This document shows, piece after piece, positions 18,234 through 27,714 of a DNA stretch of 64,000 nt. The stretch is from the NCBI RefSeq assembly GCF_011927955.1, contig NZ_JAATJN010000001.1:1674001-1738000 (forward strand), written 5' to 3'. Position 1 is the stretch's first letter; each line of letters starts with the position of its first letter. The notes below the pieces were generated by a model. The model did no database searches. It was not told the origin of the DNA and worked only from the letters and a program-made list of their open reading frames with translations. This stretch comes from Brevibacterium marinum. GTDB lineage: Bacteria > Actinomycetota > Actinomycetes > Actinomycetales > Brevibacteriaceae. The position numbers were made by a program, and so were the translations under genes.

Positions 18234-18689
18234 ATGCGCAGTCAGCCGTCTGGAAAGAGCGCAATCATCACCAGCACCACTTTCGATGTTTCGCTCGACC
18301 AAGCTCAGGGGGCCGTTGACGCAGGGCGACGACGAGCCCTCGAATTGGACCTGAAGATGAATGTCGCCGTGGTCGATGCGGGCGGCAACCTCAAGGCCTT
18401 CGCCCGGATGGACGGCGCGTGGCTGGGCAGCATCGACATCTCGATCAAGAAGGCCCGGACTGCTCGCTACTTCGATATGCAGACGGCCGATCTCAGCCCC
18501 ACGGTGCAGCCGGGCGAACCGCTCTATCACATTGAATTCTCCAACGGTGGACTGATCACCTTTCCCGGGGGCATCCCCTTGACCCTCGACGACGGCACCG
18601 TGATCGGCGCCGTCGGCGTGAGCGGATCCACCGTTGACAACGATCAGGCCGTCGCCGAGGCGGCCGCGGAGGTGATCGTGATCTCCTGA
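18234..18689 (+). CDS. GlcG/HbpS-family protein
   Basis: A 151-residue cytoplasmic protein of the GlcG/HbpS (DUF336) fold. The family pattern is clear: AVVDAGGNLKAFARMDGA near residues 45-62, SIKKARTA, and the Gly-rich FPGGIPL segment near 104-110, then IGAVGVSG. Homologues include haem-binding HbpS of Streptomyces and subunits associated with diol or glycolate metabolism. Its stop overlaps the ATG of the following dehydrogenase (ATGA at 18686-18689 region), implying joint translation, so a role with that enzyme is likelier than haem sensing. No secretion signal is visible. The ATG at 18234 is the only start before the family homology. Confidence 0.85.
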   Translation: MRSQPSGKSAIITSTTFDVSLDQAQGAVDAGRRRALELDLKMNVAVVDAGGNLKAFARMDGAWLGSIDISIKKARTARYFDMQTADLSPTVQPGEPLYHIEFSNGGLITFPGGIPLTLDDGTVIGAVGVSGSTVDNDQAVAEAAAEVIVIS

Positions 18690-19831
18690 TGAAGGCAGTC
18701 GTGTACAAAGGGCCCCGCGAGATCGCGGTCGAAGACGTCGAGGACGCGCAGATCCAGAACCCGACCGACGTCGTCGTTCGCGTCACGTCGACCGCGATAT
18801 GCGGCTCCAACCTGCACATGTACGAAGGGCGCACGGATGCCGAACCCGGAATCACATTCGGGCACGAGAACATGGGCATCGTCGAAGAAGTCGGCAAAGG
18901 CGTCGCTCGCGTCAAAGCCGGCGACCGCGTCGTTCTTCCCTTCAACGTCGCCTGCGGATTCTGCGACAACTGCCGTGCCGGCAAATCCGCGTTCTGCCTC
19001 ACGGCCAACGAACCGGGAACGGCTGGCGGTGCATACGGATACGTCGGGATGGGCCCCTACGGAGGCGGGCAGGCCGAACACCTGCGCGTGCCCTTCGCGG
19101 ACTACAACTGCGTACCGCTGCCACAAGGCGATGAGCACGAGAAGGACTTCGCGATGCTCGCCGACATCTTCCCCACCGGATATCACGCCACGGAGCTGGC
19201 CGGTGTGCAGCCCGGGGAAACGGTCGCGGTCTACGGCGCCGGACCGGTCGGGATCATGGCGGCCTACTCCGCTCGTCTGAAAGGCGCCAGCCGCATCTTC
19301 GTCGTCGACCATGTGCCCAGCCGATTGGATTTGGCCCGCGACCTGGGGGCCGAGCCGATCAACTTCGACGACAGCGACCCCGTCGAACAGATCACCGACG
19401 CCCTCGACGGCTACGGCACCGATCGCGGGGTCGACGCCGTGGGATATCAGGCCACAGCCGCCAACGGCGAAGAACAGCCGGCCACGGTGCTCAACCAGCT
19501 GGTGGGAACGGTCCGCCACACCGGTGGAATCGGTGTCGTGGGGCTCTACCTGCCCTCCGATCCGGGCGCTCCGGACGAGCACTCGGCCAAGGGCGAGCTG
19601 CTGGTCAAGATGGGTCGACTCTTCGAGAAGGGACAGTCGATCGGCACGGGCCAGGCCGACGCCAAACGCTACGCTCACCGGCTGCGCGATCTGATCATCG
19701 CCGGTCGCGCCGAACCCGGCTTCGTCGTCTCCCAGGAGCTGCCGCTGACCGATGCTCCCGACGCCTATGCCAGATTCGACAAGCGCGAAGACGGCTACTC
19801 CAAGGTGCTCCTGCGCCCCGGCATGGGATGA
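18689..19831 (+). CDS. Zinc-dependent dehydrogenase, glutathione-independent formaldehyde dehydrogenase type
   Basis: A 380-residue NAD-dependent medium-chain dehydrogenase. The catalytic Zn ligands are in ICGSNLHM (Cys) and FGHENMG (His and Glu), and the structural Zn loop has four Cys in CGFCDNCRAGKSAFC. The nucleotide-binding motif VYGAGPVGIMAA lies near residue 180. The HMYEGR segment after the catalytic Cys is characteristic of the formaldehyde-dehydrogenase (dismutating) branch. It shares overlapping codons with the GlcG-like gene. Aldehyde detoxification is likely; other alcohols or aldehydes are possible. Confidence 0.88.
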   Translation: MKAVVYKGPREIAVEDVEDAQIQNPTDVVVRVTSTAICGSNLHMYEGRTDAEPGITFGHENMGIVEEVGKGVARVKAGDRVVLPFNVACGFCDNCRAGKSAFCLTANEPGTAGGAYGYVGMGPYGGGQAEHLRVPFADYNCVPLPQGDEHEKDFAMLADIFPTGYHATELAGVQPGETVAVYGAGPVGIMAAYSARLKGASRIFVVDHVPSRLDLARDLGAEPINFDDSDPVEQITDALDGYGTDRGVDAVGYQATAANGEEQPATVLNQLVGTVRHTGGIGVVGLYLPSDPGAPDEHSAKGELLVKMGRLFEKGQSIGTGQADAKRYAHRLRDLIIAGRAEPGFVVSQELPLTDAPDAYARFDKREDGYSKVLLRPGMG

Positions 19832-19870
19832 TGGACACACCCCGGAGATGAAGGAGCGGCCTGCCCACCG

Positions 19871-21094
19871 ATGTTCGAACTCAACGATGCCGACACATGC
19901 ACAATGGATGTCGACGCAGGCAGGGCAGACGAGCTGCTCCGGGGTGGTGCCCTCGACCGGTTGGGCACGGTGTTCCGGCACCACGCCGCACAATGCAAAG
20001 GCGGGATGCAGTTCAGCGTCTACCGGGCCGGTGAACCGGTCGCCCGGTTGAGGGCAGGTGTCGCCGGCAAACGCGCGGACACCTCGGCGAGGGCGTGGGA
20101 CGAACGGACCCTGGCTGTCTTCTTCTCCGGCACCAAAGGCCTGGTCGCGACCATCGCGGCCAAGGCCGCGGGGGAGGGGCTGCTGGACGTCGACGCCCCC
20201 GTCGCCGACTATTGGCCGGAGTTCGCGAGAGCGGGCAAGGACACGGTGACCGTGGCGCAGGTGCTCTCCCACACCGTGGGACTGCCCTTCGTCGATCCGG
20301 ACCCCTCGCTCGATGCCGAGGACCGACCGCGTGCCGATGACGAGCGATGGGCGTTCCTCGACTCGAGGAGAATGGCCGACATCCTCGCGCAGCAGGCTCC
20401 GCTCTGGGAACCCGGGACGAAGATCGCCTACCACGCGATCACCTACGGGTACCTCATGTCGGAGATCATCCTCCGCGCCACCGGCCGCAGCGTGGCTCAG
20501 TGGATGCACGCCGATCTCGCCCAGCCCTACGACCTCGACCTGCACCTGGGGCTGCCCGCCGAGGACGAGGACCGTGTGGCTCCGATCTTCCAGGCACCGG
20601 GCTATTCGATCTCGACCTACCTCAAGGACGATCCGAGACGCCGCAGCGTCATCGACCGCATGTACGCCTCACTGTTGGCGCCGAGTCTGCCGATGAACTC
20701 CCGAGCATTCCACGTCGCGGAAGTCTCGGCCGGGGGAGGGATGGGCAGCGCCGATGCGATGGCGAAACTGTATTCGCTGGTGGTCACTCCCGGTCGCCTC
20801 GGCGGAGGAATCGTCGCGACCGAGGCCATGGAACAGGCACTGCGCACGCGCTCGGAAGGACTCGACGTCCTCAACGATCGACCGCTGCGCTTCGGCCTCG
20901 GTTTCGAACTCGCCGACCCGATCGGAACCTACGGACCCGTCGAGCATGCCTTCGGACATTCCGGTGCGGGCGGGAGTCTGCACGGGGCGTGGATCGACGA
21001 GGGGCTCGGGTTCTCGTTCCTGTCCAATGAGATGCTCACGGAAGACGTCGACCGACGGGCGAAGGACCTGCTGGACGCGCTCGCCGGGAGTTAG
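19871..21094 (+). CDS. Serine hydrolase, class C beta-lactamase/EstB fold
   Basis: A 407-residue enzyme of the beta-lactamase-like esterase group. The nucleophile motif SxxK reads FFSGTKGL near residue 83, the Tyr motif is AYHAITYGYL near 193, and the third box is HSGAGGS near 362. No signal peptide is seen, so it is probably a cytoplasmic esterase or peptidase rather than a periplasmic beta-lactamase. GGAG plus AAGGAG upstream supports ATG 19871. It follows the dehydrogenase by 39 bases and may be co-transcribed with it. Substrate unknown. Confidence 0.85.
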   Translation: MFELNDADTCTMDVDAGRADELLRGGALDRLGTVFRHHAAQCKGGMQFSVYRAGEPVARLRAGVAGKRADTSARAWDERTLAVFFSGTKGLVATIAAKAAGEGLLDVDAPVADYWPEFARAGKDTVTVAQVLSHTVGLPFVDPDPSLDAEDRPRADDERWAFLDSRRMADILAQQAPLWEPGTKIAYHAITYGYLMSEIILRATGRSVAQWMHADLAQPYDLDLHLGLPAEDEDRVAPIFQAPGYSISTYLKDDPRRRSVIDRMYASLLAPSLPMNSRAFHVAEVSAGGGMGSADAMAKLYSLVVTPGRLGGGIVATEAMEQALRTRSEGLDVLNDRPLRFGLGFELADPIGTYGPVEHAFGHSGAGGSLHGAWIDEGLGFSFLSNEMLTEDVDRRAKDLLDALAGS

Positions 21095-21115
21095 ACACGG
21101 CCAGGGCAGAATCCG

Positions 21116-22171
21116 TCAGCAGCCGGTCCAGACAACGGCGTGGCCCGTACCCGCTTCGTCGTCGCTTTGGCCGGCTGCGACATCCTGTTCGGACAGTGTG
21201 TAGGCGGTGGCCGAGTCTCCGCCGAGTGTCGGCAGCACAGTCACGTCGCCATCACGGACGAGCGCAACCTTGCCCTCATTCGTTCGGGCGGCCACATGTC
21301 CCGAGCTGGTGACTGCCTGGGCGCTCTTCAGATTGGCCGGCAACTCTTCGACGGTCTTCTCCTCGAGATTCCACAGCACCTGTGAACCGTTGTCGATGTC
21401 CACGTCGGAGAAGCCGACGGCGTAAGGTCCGCTGACGTCCTCCGCCGCCGACAGTGGGCGATCATCGATCTTCGGCAGCTTTCCATGGCTGTCGTCCGGG
21501 TGCCAGACATAGGCGTCCGTCCCCTCATCCGGGACGCCGACATTACCGACCACGGTGCCGTCGTTGCCGATGGCTCTGGCACTACCGTCGCCTCCCGCCG
21601 GCGGCAGCTCTTCTGCCGTCTGCGGGGTCTCGGCCGACCAACGAAGTCCGGGGGCGCTGCTGCCGGTTTCGACCGCATACCCGACAGCATCGCCATGGTC
21701 ATTGAGATCGGTCACCGTCGCGTCTGCGCCCGCCGGCTCGCCCAGCTCGGTCATCTCCCCGTCCTCGTAGATGAACGAGGTGCGATTGCTCTCGCCGTGC
21801 TCGAATCCGAAACCGGCCACCGATCCGTCGTTGTTGACGGCGGCGACGGACACACTGCGCAGGTCGACCTCGATCTGCTCGAACTCGCCGTCGTGCCATA
21901 TCCCTGGCAGCTCCTCGCCATCAACGGTGGCGTAGCCGACGAGGTGCTTCCCATCGTAGGACCCTGCCCTGACCCACGAGGTGGTGGCTCCGTTCGGAAC
22001 CGGGAGTTCCTTGACCGAGCATTTGCCTCCACCGGTTCCGTCGGCACTTCGAGCTTCGGCCTCGCCGACGAACGGCGACGTCGTTGTCGTCATGACCAGG
22101 GCCGCCGCAAGCAGCGATCCTTTGACGGCTGCTCCGCCGCGTGGTCGTGATGTCATGGTCTCTTGCTTCAT
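21116..22171 (-). CDS. Secreted HAF-repeat-like protein, unknown function
   Basis: A 351-residue exported protein. ATG 22171 has AGGGAG six bases upstream and is followed by a signal peptide (basic start, hydrophobic core around residues 15-33, Ala-rich cleavage region EAEARS). The mature part consists of repeated strands with motifs such as AVNNDGSVAGFG, DLNDHGDAVGYA, AIGNDGTVVGN and AYTLSEQDVAAGQ, typical of HAF-repeat, propeller-like extracellular proteins. Only two Cys are present in the mature chain, one near its N-terminus (KCSVKE) and one as the last residue, so a disulfide closing the propeller is plausible. It converges with the hydrolase gene. Function unknown. Confidence 0.78.
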   Translation of the reverse strand: MKQETMTSRPRGGAAVKGSLLAAALVMTTTTSPFVGEAEARSADGTGGGKCSVKELPVPNGATTSWVRAGSYDGKHLVGYATVDGEELPGIWHDGEFEQIEVDLRSVSVAAVNNDGSVAGFGFEHGESNRTSFIYEDGEMTELGEPAGADATVTDLNDHGDAVGYAVETGSSAPGLRWSAETPQTAEELPPAGGDGSARAIGNDGTVVGNVGVPDEGTDAYVWHPDDSHGKLPKIDDRPLSAAEDVSGPYAVGFSDVDIDNGSQVLWNLEEKTVEELPANLKSAQAVTSSGHVAARTNEGKVALVRDGDVTVLPTLGGDSATAYTLSEQDVAAGQSDDEAGTGHAVVWTGC

Positions 22172-22402
22172 TGCAACTCCCTGATTCGACATTTCGGGCC
22201 AATATAGTGGTCATCAGGGACGTTGACAATGCCTCTGGGGCTTCCTCTGAGGCTTTCGGTACCCCCGTGTCAGCCGGCACGGAGAGTGCCACGCTGAAAT
22301 ATCCTCATGATCGGCATGCTGGTCTTCAGGAAGCGACGGAGAAGACAATGCTCATCATTCTTTGGGTCGTGGCGGGGATTCTCCGGCCCACAGCGACGCC
22401 GG

Positions 22403-23170
22403 TCAGTCAGATCTGGGCACCGACCGGAACGGCACATCCTCTGTAGTCGTCTGCACGCTCCATCCGCTCTCCCAGCGGTTGGCTTCAGGATCGACATGCG
22501 GGGTGGCAATGTCCTCCCGACCGGCGCGTTTGGTCCGAGTCGACACGCCGACTCTGGCGTCTCGGGCTTCGATGATGTCCTCGTTCGCCTGTCCATCGGC
22601 GGTGAAGCCCATCATCAGCTGCGGAACACCGTAGGGAAAGTCCTCGCGGTCGTATTGCCACGTATGGAATGTCTTTCCGTACGTCGACACCAGATCCTCG
22701 AAGTAGGAATGTTCGGCGATCTCGGGCACGCCAGGGGCCGTGAGGATGCCCGACTTCACCTCATAGTGATGGCTGTGCCACAGCTTCTTCTCAGCAGCCG
22801 GCAGAGAGCGGAACCGCTCCTCGCTGATGATGTACTCGATGCCGATCAGTCGGGCATCGGCGGCATTCCGATCGAAGATCACGCATTGGTGGAGGTCATG
22901 GCGCAGATGGATGCAGAAATGTGCGGCCTCGACCTGCCGCCCCATGTCATCGGCGTACATGTGCAGACCGTTGAGATACGTGCTCATGGCCTCGACCGGG
23001 TATTTCGTCTGCAGCGCGCCTGATGCCAAGTCCAGCAGACGGTGCTTGAGGGGATGCCCTCTGCCGACTTCGGCCTTCGCAGCCAGCTGCCGGCCCAGAG
23101 TGGCACCCAGCGTAACCGCGGTTCTGGCGGCAATGCCGAGCCCGAGGGATTTCAGCTGTGGGGTGTCCAT
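22403..23170 (-). CDS. OBAP/DUF1264-family protein
   Basis: A 255-residue protein closely patterned on the oil-body-associated protein family (DUF1264). Diagnostic pieces are LHMYADDMGRQVEAAHFC, LRHDLHQCVIFD, ARLIGIEYIIS, KLWHSHHYEVKSG and YGVPQLMMGFT. The family is known from plants, fungi and bacteria; its biochemical role is not established, and bacterial copies often lie among stress genes, as here. A hydrophobic stretch at residues 9-30 (LGLGIAARTAVTLGATLG) may be a membrane-associating lead or a poor signal peptide. It is divergent from the aldehyde dehydrogenase operon. The 200 bases on each side hold nothing else I can recognise. Confidence 0.85.
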   Translation of the reverse strand: MDTPQLKSLGLGIAARTAVTLGATLGRQLAAKAEVGRGHPLKHRLLDLASGALQTKYPVEAMSTYLNGLHMYADDMGRQVEAAHFCIHLRHDLHQCVIFDRNAADARLIGIEYIISEERFRSLPAAEKKLWHSHHYEVKSGILTAPGVPEIAEHSYFEDLVSTYGKTFHTWQYDREDFPYGVPQLMMGFTADGQANEDIIEARDARVGVSTRTKRAGREDIATPHVDPEANRWESGWSVQTTTEDVPFRSVPRSD

Positions 23171-23375
23171 GTCCCCACGTTACTGCGCTCCGAACGGTTT
23201 CGTCAGCCCCTTCCGCGTGGTGCCGACGACCGAACGTGACCCGCAATCTTAGCCGACGACCGACTGTTCGAAAAGGGGTAGCAGAGGCGGAGTACGTCTG
23301 GGACGGTGACGATATGGGCCGACCCAGATACTACGGTCCTGTGCACATTGTCTCGGTTCCAAGAGAGGAGCCATT

Positions 23376-24749
23376 ATGAGTTCGAAGTTCACAACCATCA
23401 ATCCCGCCACCGGTGAGACCGTCAAGGAATTTCCCACAGCCGATGACGCGGAGATCGCAGCCCTCATCGAGGACTCGGCGACGGCATTCCAGACATGGCG
23501 GACTACTCCGGTCGAAGACCGAACCCCGCCGCTGTCCCGAGCCGCCGACCTCATGGATGAGCGCAGAGACGAACTCGCCGCAATGCTGACACTCGAGATG
23601 GGCAAACTTCCCGACGAGGCCGGAGCAGAGGTCGACCTCTGCGCGCGGATCCTGCGCTACTACGCCAAGGAAGCCCCACGGCTGCTGGCCGACGAGACGC
23701 TGTCGCCGAACAGCGGAGGCCAGGCGGTGCTCAAGCACGAGCCGATCGGACCCGTGCTCGGAGTGATGCCGTGGAACTTCCCCTACTACCAGGTGACGCG
23801 GCTGGCCGCACCGAATCTGGCCGCGGGCAATACGATCATCCTCAAACACGCCTCGAACACACCTCAATCCGCTCTGGCGTTCGAACAGATCATGACCGAT
23901 GCCCTGCTCCCACAGGACTGCTACCGCAACGTCTTCGCCGACAACGACCAGATCCAGACGATGATCGCCGACGAACGCATCAGGGGCGCCTCCCTGACCG
24001 GTTCGGAAGGCGCCGGTTCGGCAGTGGCCGGGGGCGCCGGCACGAACCTCAAGAAGTCGATTCTCGAACTCGGCGGCAGCGACCCCTTCATCGTCCTCGA
24101 CGCGGACGACCTCGACGCCGCGGTCGAAGCGGCGGCAGCAGGTCGCATGACCAACTCGGGACAGAGTTGCATCGCCTCGAAGCGTCTGATCATCCTCGAC
24201 GACAGCTACGACGAGTTCGTTCGGCTGCTGACGGAGAAGATGTCCCAGTTCGTCGCCGGCGACCCGAACGACCCCGCGACGACCATGGCACCGCTGTCCT
24301 CCGAACAGGCGGCCGCCGACCTCATGGAGCAGGTCGAGGACGCCATCGACCACGGAGCACAGGTGCACACCGGCGGCAAACGCGTCGATCGGCCTGGGGC
24401 CTTCGTCCAACCGACGGTACTGACGGGAGTGACCCCGCAGATGCGGGCCTACTCGGAAGAGCTGTTCGGTCCCGTCGCCGTGGTCTACTCCGTGGCAGAC
24501 GAAGATGAGGCCATAGCCTTGGCCAATGACTCATCGTTCGGCCTCGGCGGTACCGTCGTCAGCGCCGACATCGAGAAGGCCCAGCGCGTCGCGGACCGAG
24601 TCGACACCGGGATGGTCTGGATCAATCAGGCCACCTGGACCGAACCGGACCTGCCCTTCGGTGGCACGAAGCGTTCCGGTGTCGGTCGCGAACTCGGCGC
24701 AGAGGGAATCCAGGAGTTCATCAACAAGAAGCTCATCCGCACCCCCTGA
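23376..24749 (+). CDS. NAD(P)-dependent aldehyde dehydrogenase, short succinate-semialdehyde dehydrogenase type
   Basis: Oxidises an aldehyde to its acid. At 457 residues it belongs to the shorter GabD/Sad-like group. The cofactor site segment VMPWNFPYYQV, the GSEGAGSAV turn, the catalytic Glu in ELGGSDPF and the catalytic Cys265 in NSGQSCIASK are all present. GAGAGGAGCC precedes ATG 23376. It is the first of six co-directional enzyme genes to 33927. Succinate semialdehyde is the family's usual substrate; in this setting the substrate could be another aldehyde generated by the downstream ThDP enzyme. The gap to the glycosidase gene is only 37 bases. Confidence 0.88.
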   Translation: MSSKFTTINPATGETVKEFPTADDAEIAALIEDSATAFQTWRTTPVEDRTPPLSRAADLMDERRDELAAMLTLEMGKLPDEAGAEVDLCARILRYYAKEAPRLLADETLSPNSGGQAVLKHEPIGPVLGVMPWNFPYYQVTRLAAPNLAAGNTIILKHASNTPQSALAFEQIMTDALLPQDCYRNVFADNDQIQTMIADERIRGASLTGSEGAGSAVAGGAGTNLKKSILELGGSDPFIVLDADDLDAAVEAAAAGRMTNSGQSCIASKRLIILDDSYDEFVRLLTEKMSQFVAGDPNDPATTMAPLSSEQAAADLMEQVEDAIDHGAQVHTGGKRVDRPGAFVQPTVLTGVTPQMRAYSEELFGPVAVVYSVADEDEAIALANDSSFGLGGTVVSADIEKAQRVADRVDTGMVWINQATWTEPDLPFGGTKRSGVGRELGAEGIQEFINKKLIRTP

Positions 24750-24786
24750 CTCGGCATGCGAGAACTTCAGAGCAGGGGAGGACAGC

Positions 24787-26628
24787 ATGACAGGAGAGGC
24801 CTTCTCCACGGTCACGGCATCCGGAGAGCGAACCCCGACCGACAATGGCGGGTTCCGGCCGCAGGTTCTGCGCGAGCACGCCCTCATCGCAGACGGAGAG
24901 CGTGGTGGTGTCATCGGCCCGCATGGAAACATCCTGTGGATGTGCGTGCCCCGCTGGCATGATGAACCGGTCTTCGCCACCCTCATCGGCGGACGTGGCG
25001 AATACACCGTCACGCCCAGCGACAGCTGGAACGTCTGGGGCGGCAGCTACCGGCCGGGATCATTGGTCTGGTGCCAGAAATGGGTGACGACCGAGTCCGT
25101 CATCGTCTGTGAGGACTCGCTGTCCTACCCCACCGACGTCGACACGGCCGTCATCCTGCGCCGGATCCGAGCCGTCTCGGGGACCGCGCGCGTCAGCGTG
25201 GTGCTCCAGCCCTCATCGGGTTTCAGCGGCAACGTTGTCTCCGAGGCGACAGTCGACGACGGAATCTGGACGGGGCAGGTCGATGACGTGCGGATGCGCT
25301 GGCAAGGAGCCCCGGACGCCGAGGTGGCCGAGGACGGACGTCTGCAGGTCGAGTTCGAGCTGGACGAAGGCGAAGAGCATGTGCTCGCGCTGGAGCTGGC
25401 CCGAAGCCGGCTGCCGGAGAGCCCCATCGACGCCGCCGAGGAACTGGAGCGGACGTACCGCACCTGGCAGCGCACGGTTGCGGAAGTGGAACGGCCCGGC
25501 AGGAGCGAGGACATCCTGCACTCGTACGCGGTTCTGGCCGGACTGACCTCTCAGGACAACGGCATGGTGGCCGCCACGACCATGTCCCTGCCTGAACGGC
25601 CCAAGGCCCACCGTGACTACGACTACCGCTATTCGGGGATCAGGGACCAGTGCTACGCGGGTCAGGGCGTTGCCCGGCTCGGTCCCAACCCGCTGTTGGA
25701 TTCCGCGCTGACATTCGTCGCCGACCGGATCAATGCCGACGGGGACGACCTGAAACCCGCCTATCGGGTCGACGGCGGGCCGGTCCCCGACGAACGCAGC
25801 GTCGGCCTCTCGGGCTATCCCGGGGGTTCGAACGTCGCAGGCAACTGGGTCCGCGATCAGTTCCAGCTCGATACGATCGGCGAGGCCCTCAACTTGTTCG
25901 CGAAGGCCGCCGAGCTCAACCTGATGAACGCCGACCGCTGGGAAGCCGTCACCACGTGCGTGAGCATCATCGCCGACCGGTGGCAGCGTCCCGACGCCGG
26001 TGTGTGGGAGCTCGAAGACGACGTTTGGACGCATTCGCGGCTGGCCTGCGTCGCCGGTCTGCGCAGCATCGCGGGGCACACGTCGACCGGAGAGGCCGCT
26101 GGCTGGGAGGGCCTCGCCGACAGGATTTTGGCCGAGATCACCGCAACGAGCATCGATGCACACGGTGCCTGGCGGCAACGACCGAACCATGCCGGAACGG
26201 ATGCGGCGATGCTTCTGCCCCTGGTCCGTGGAGCCCTTCCCCGCAGTGATCCGCGGGTGCTGGCAACACTCGACGCCGTCCGCCGCGATCTCAACCGGGA
26301 CGGACACATCTACCGGTTCAAGCATGGCGGGCGAAGCCTCGGCGATGCTGAGGGCTCCTTCACCGTCTGCGGATTCATGACCGCGCTCGCCGTCGCAGAC
26401 CAGGGCGACCTGCCCAGCGCGATCCACTTCTATGAGCGGGCCAGAAGCGCGGCGACCAGCTCGGGACTGTTCACCGAAGAATTCGACGTCCGCAGCCGCC
26501 AGCTGCGCGGCAATCTGCCCCAGGCCTTCGTCCACGCGCTCTTCATCGAGACCGCGATGAGGCTGTCCCCGGCCTTCGCACCGGCAGATCCGGAACCGGT
26601 GAGCGTCGACACTGAGGAGAACACATGA
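24787..26628 (+). CDS. Glycoside hydrolase family 15 (glucoamylase/trehalase-like)
   Basis: A 613-residue cytoplasmic GH15 enzyme. The N-terminal beta-sandwich region includes LIADGERGGVIGPHGNILWM, and the helical barrel holds YDYRYSGIRDQCY. The two catalytic acids are visible in GVWELED near residue 407 and in FTEEFD near 565, followed by LPQAFVH. ATG 24787 follows CAGGGGAGGACAGC; the open frame back to 24526 overlaps the dehydrogenase gene in another frame and is not used. It shares ATGA with the SDR gene downstream. Actinobacterial homologues include a trehalase, so cleavage of trehalose is possible, which would balance OtsA at 55509; alpha-glucan cleavage is the alternative. Confidence 0.9.
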   Translation: MTGEAFSTVTASGERTPTDNGGFRPQVLREHALIADGERGGVIGPHGNILWMCVPRWHDEPVFATLIGGRGEYTVTPSDSWNVWGGSYRPGSLVWCQKWVTTESVIVCEDSLSYPTDVDTAVILRRIRAVSGTARVSVVLQPSSGFSGNVVSEATVDDGIWTGQVDDVRMRWQGAPDAEVAEDGRLQVEFELDEGEEHVLALELARSRLPESPIDAAEELERTYRTWQRTVAEVERPGRSEDILHSYAVLAGLTSQDNGMVAATTMSLPERPKAHRDYDYRYSGIRDQCYAGQGVARLGPNPLLDSALTFVADRINADGDDLKPAYRVDGGPVPDERSVGLSGYPGGSNVAGNWVRDQFQLDTIGEALNLFAKAAELNLMNADRWEAVTTCVSIIADRWQRPDAGVWELEDDVWTHSRLACVAGLRSIAGHTSTGEAAGWEGLADRILAEITATSIDAHGAWRQRPNHAGTDAAMLLPLVRGALPRSDPRVLATLDAVRRDLNRDGHIYRFKHGGRSLGDAEGSFTVCGFMTALAVADQGDLPSAIHFYERARSAATSSGLFTEEFDVRSRQLRGNLPQAFVHALFIETAMRLSPAFAPADPEPVSVDTEENT

Positions 26629-27632
26629 ACTCGACAGCCCAGCGGGTCGTCGCCGTCACCGGCGCGAGCGGAGGAATCGGGCGGGCCAGTGCCGTCGAAT
26701 TCGCTCGCACCGGTGCGAAGGTCGCGCTCATCGCTCGCGGTGGGGCCGGCCTGGCGGCCTGCGCCCGCGAGGTGGACGAGGCCGGCGGCCAAGCGCTGAC
26801 GATAGAGGCCGACGTCTCCGACCCCGAGGCGATCAGGTCGGCGATCGAGAGGACAGAAGACGAATTCGGCGCCATCGACGTGTGGGTCAACGTCGCGTTC
26901 ACCTCCGTCTTCGCGCGATTCGACGACATCGAACCGGAGGAGTACAGACGGGTCACAGAGGTCAACTACCTCGGGTACGTCTATTCCACGATGGCGATCC
27001 TGCCCCGGATGAAGAAGCGCGGATCCGGAACGATCGTCCATGTGGGATCCACCCTCGCCTATCGCGGCATTCCCCTCCAGGGCGCCTACTGCGGAGCCAA
27101 ACACGCCATCCAAGGCTTCCACGAATCGCTGCGGGTCGAACTGCTGCACGACAAGAGCCCCATCAACGTCACGATGGTGCAGATGCCGGCGGTGAATACG
27201 CCCCAGTTCTCGTGGGTCCTCTCCCGCCTGCCGAAACAGGCCCAACCGGTTCCCCCGATCTACCAGCCGGAAGTCGCCGGTCGGGCAGTGGTCTACGCGG
27301 CGACACATCCCCGTCGCCGTGAATACTGGGTCGGCGGCAGCACAGCAGGCACCCTGATCGCCAACGCCATCGCCCCCGGGATCCTCGACCGCTACCTTGC
27401 TCGGACCGGGTTCGACTCCCAGCAGACTTCGGAGGATTGTGACCCCGATCAGCCGGTGAACCTGTGGTCCCCGGCCGACGAGGACACGGACTTCGGAGCC
27501 CGCGGAGCCTTCTCCGACCGGTCCAAGGACTCGTCGCTGCAGCTCTGGGCATCGCAGAACCACCGGGTCCTCGCCGCCGCGGGGCTCGGGCTGGGCGCAG
27601 GTCTGTTCGCGCTGCTGCTGCGACGTCGGTGA
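26625..27632 (+). CDS. Short-chain dehydrogenase with C-terminal membrane anchor
   Basis: A 335-residue NAD(P)-dependent SDR. The Rossmann motif TGASGGIG is at residues 14-21 and the catalytic Tyr-Lys pair is in YCGAKHA near 155. The C-terminal extension of about 70 residues ends in a hydrophobic helix (LGLGAGLFALLLRRR), a tail anchor that would tether the enzyme to the membrane. It overlaps the GH15 stop codon and is followed after 82 bases by the ThDP enzyme. SDRs of this tail-anchored type are common in stress-gene clusters, but the substrate is unknown. Confidence 0.87.
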   Translation: MNSTAQRVVAVTGASGGIGRASAVEFARTGAKVALIARGGAGLAACAREVDEAGGQALTIEADVSDPEAIRSAIERTEDEFGAIDVWVNVAFTSVFARFDDIEPEEYRRVTEVNYLGYVYSTMAILPRMKKRGSGTIVHVGSTLAYRGIPLQGAYCGAKHAIQGFHESLRVELLHDKSPINVTMVQMPAVNTPQFSWVLSRLPKQAQPVPPIYQPEVAGRAVVYAATHPRRREYWVGGSTAGTLIANAIAPGILDRYLARTGFDSQQTSEDCDPDQPVNLWSPADEDTDFGARGAFSDRSKDSSLQLWASQNHRVLAAAGLGLGAGLFALLLRRR

Positions 27633-27714
27633 GACCGGACGAGGACACAAGCCCCGTCGGCGGGCGGGCGCACAGACACAAACCGGACAACTCGGAATCG
27701 GGAAGGTGATTGCA

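Noticed and set aside
24526-24786. Upstream extension of the GH15 frame
   Set aside because: It lies in a shadow frame of the aldehyde dehydrogenase gene; ATG 24787 has a strong ribosome-binding site.
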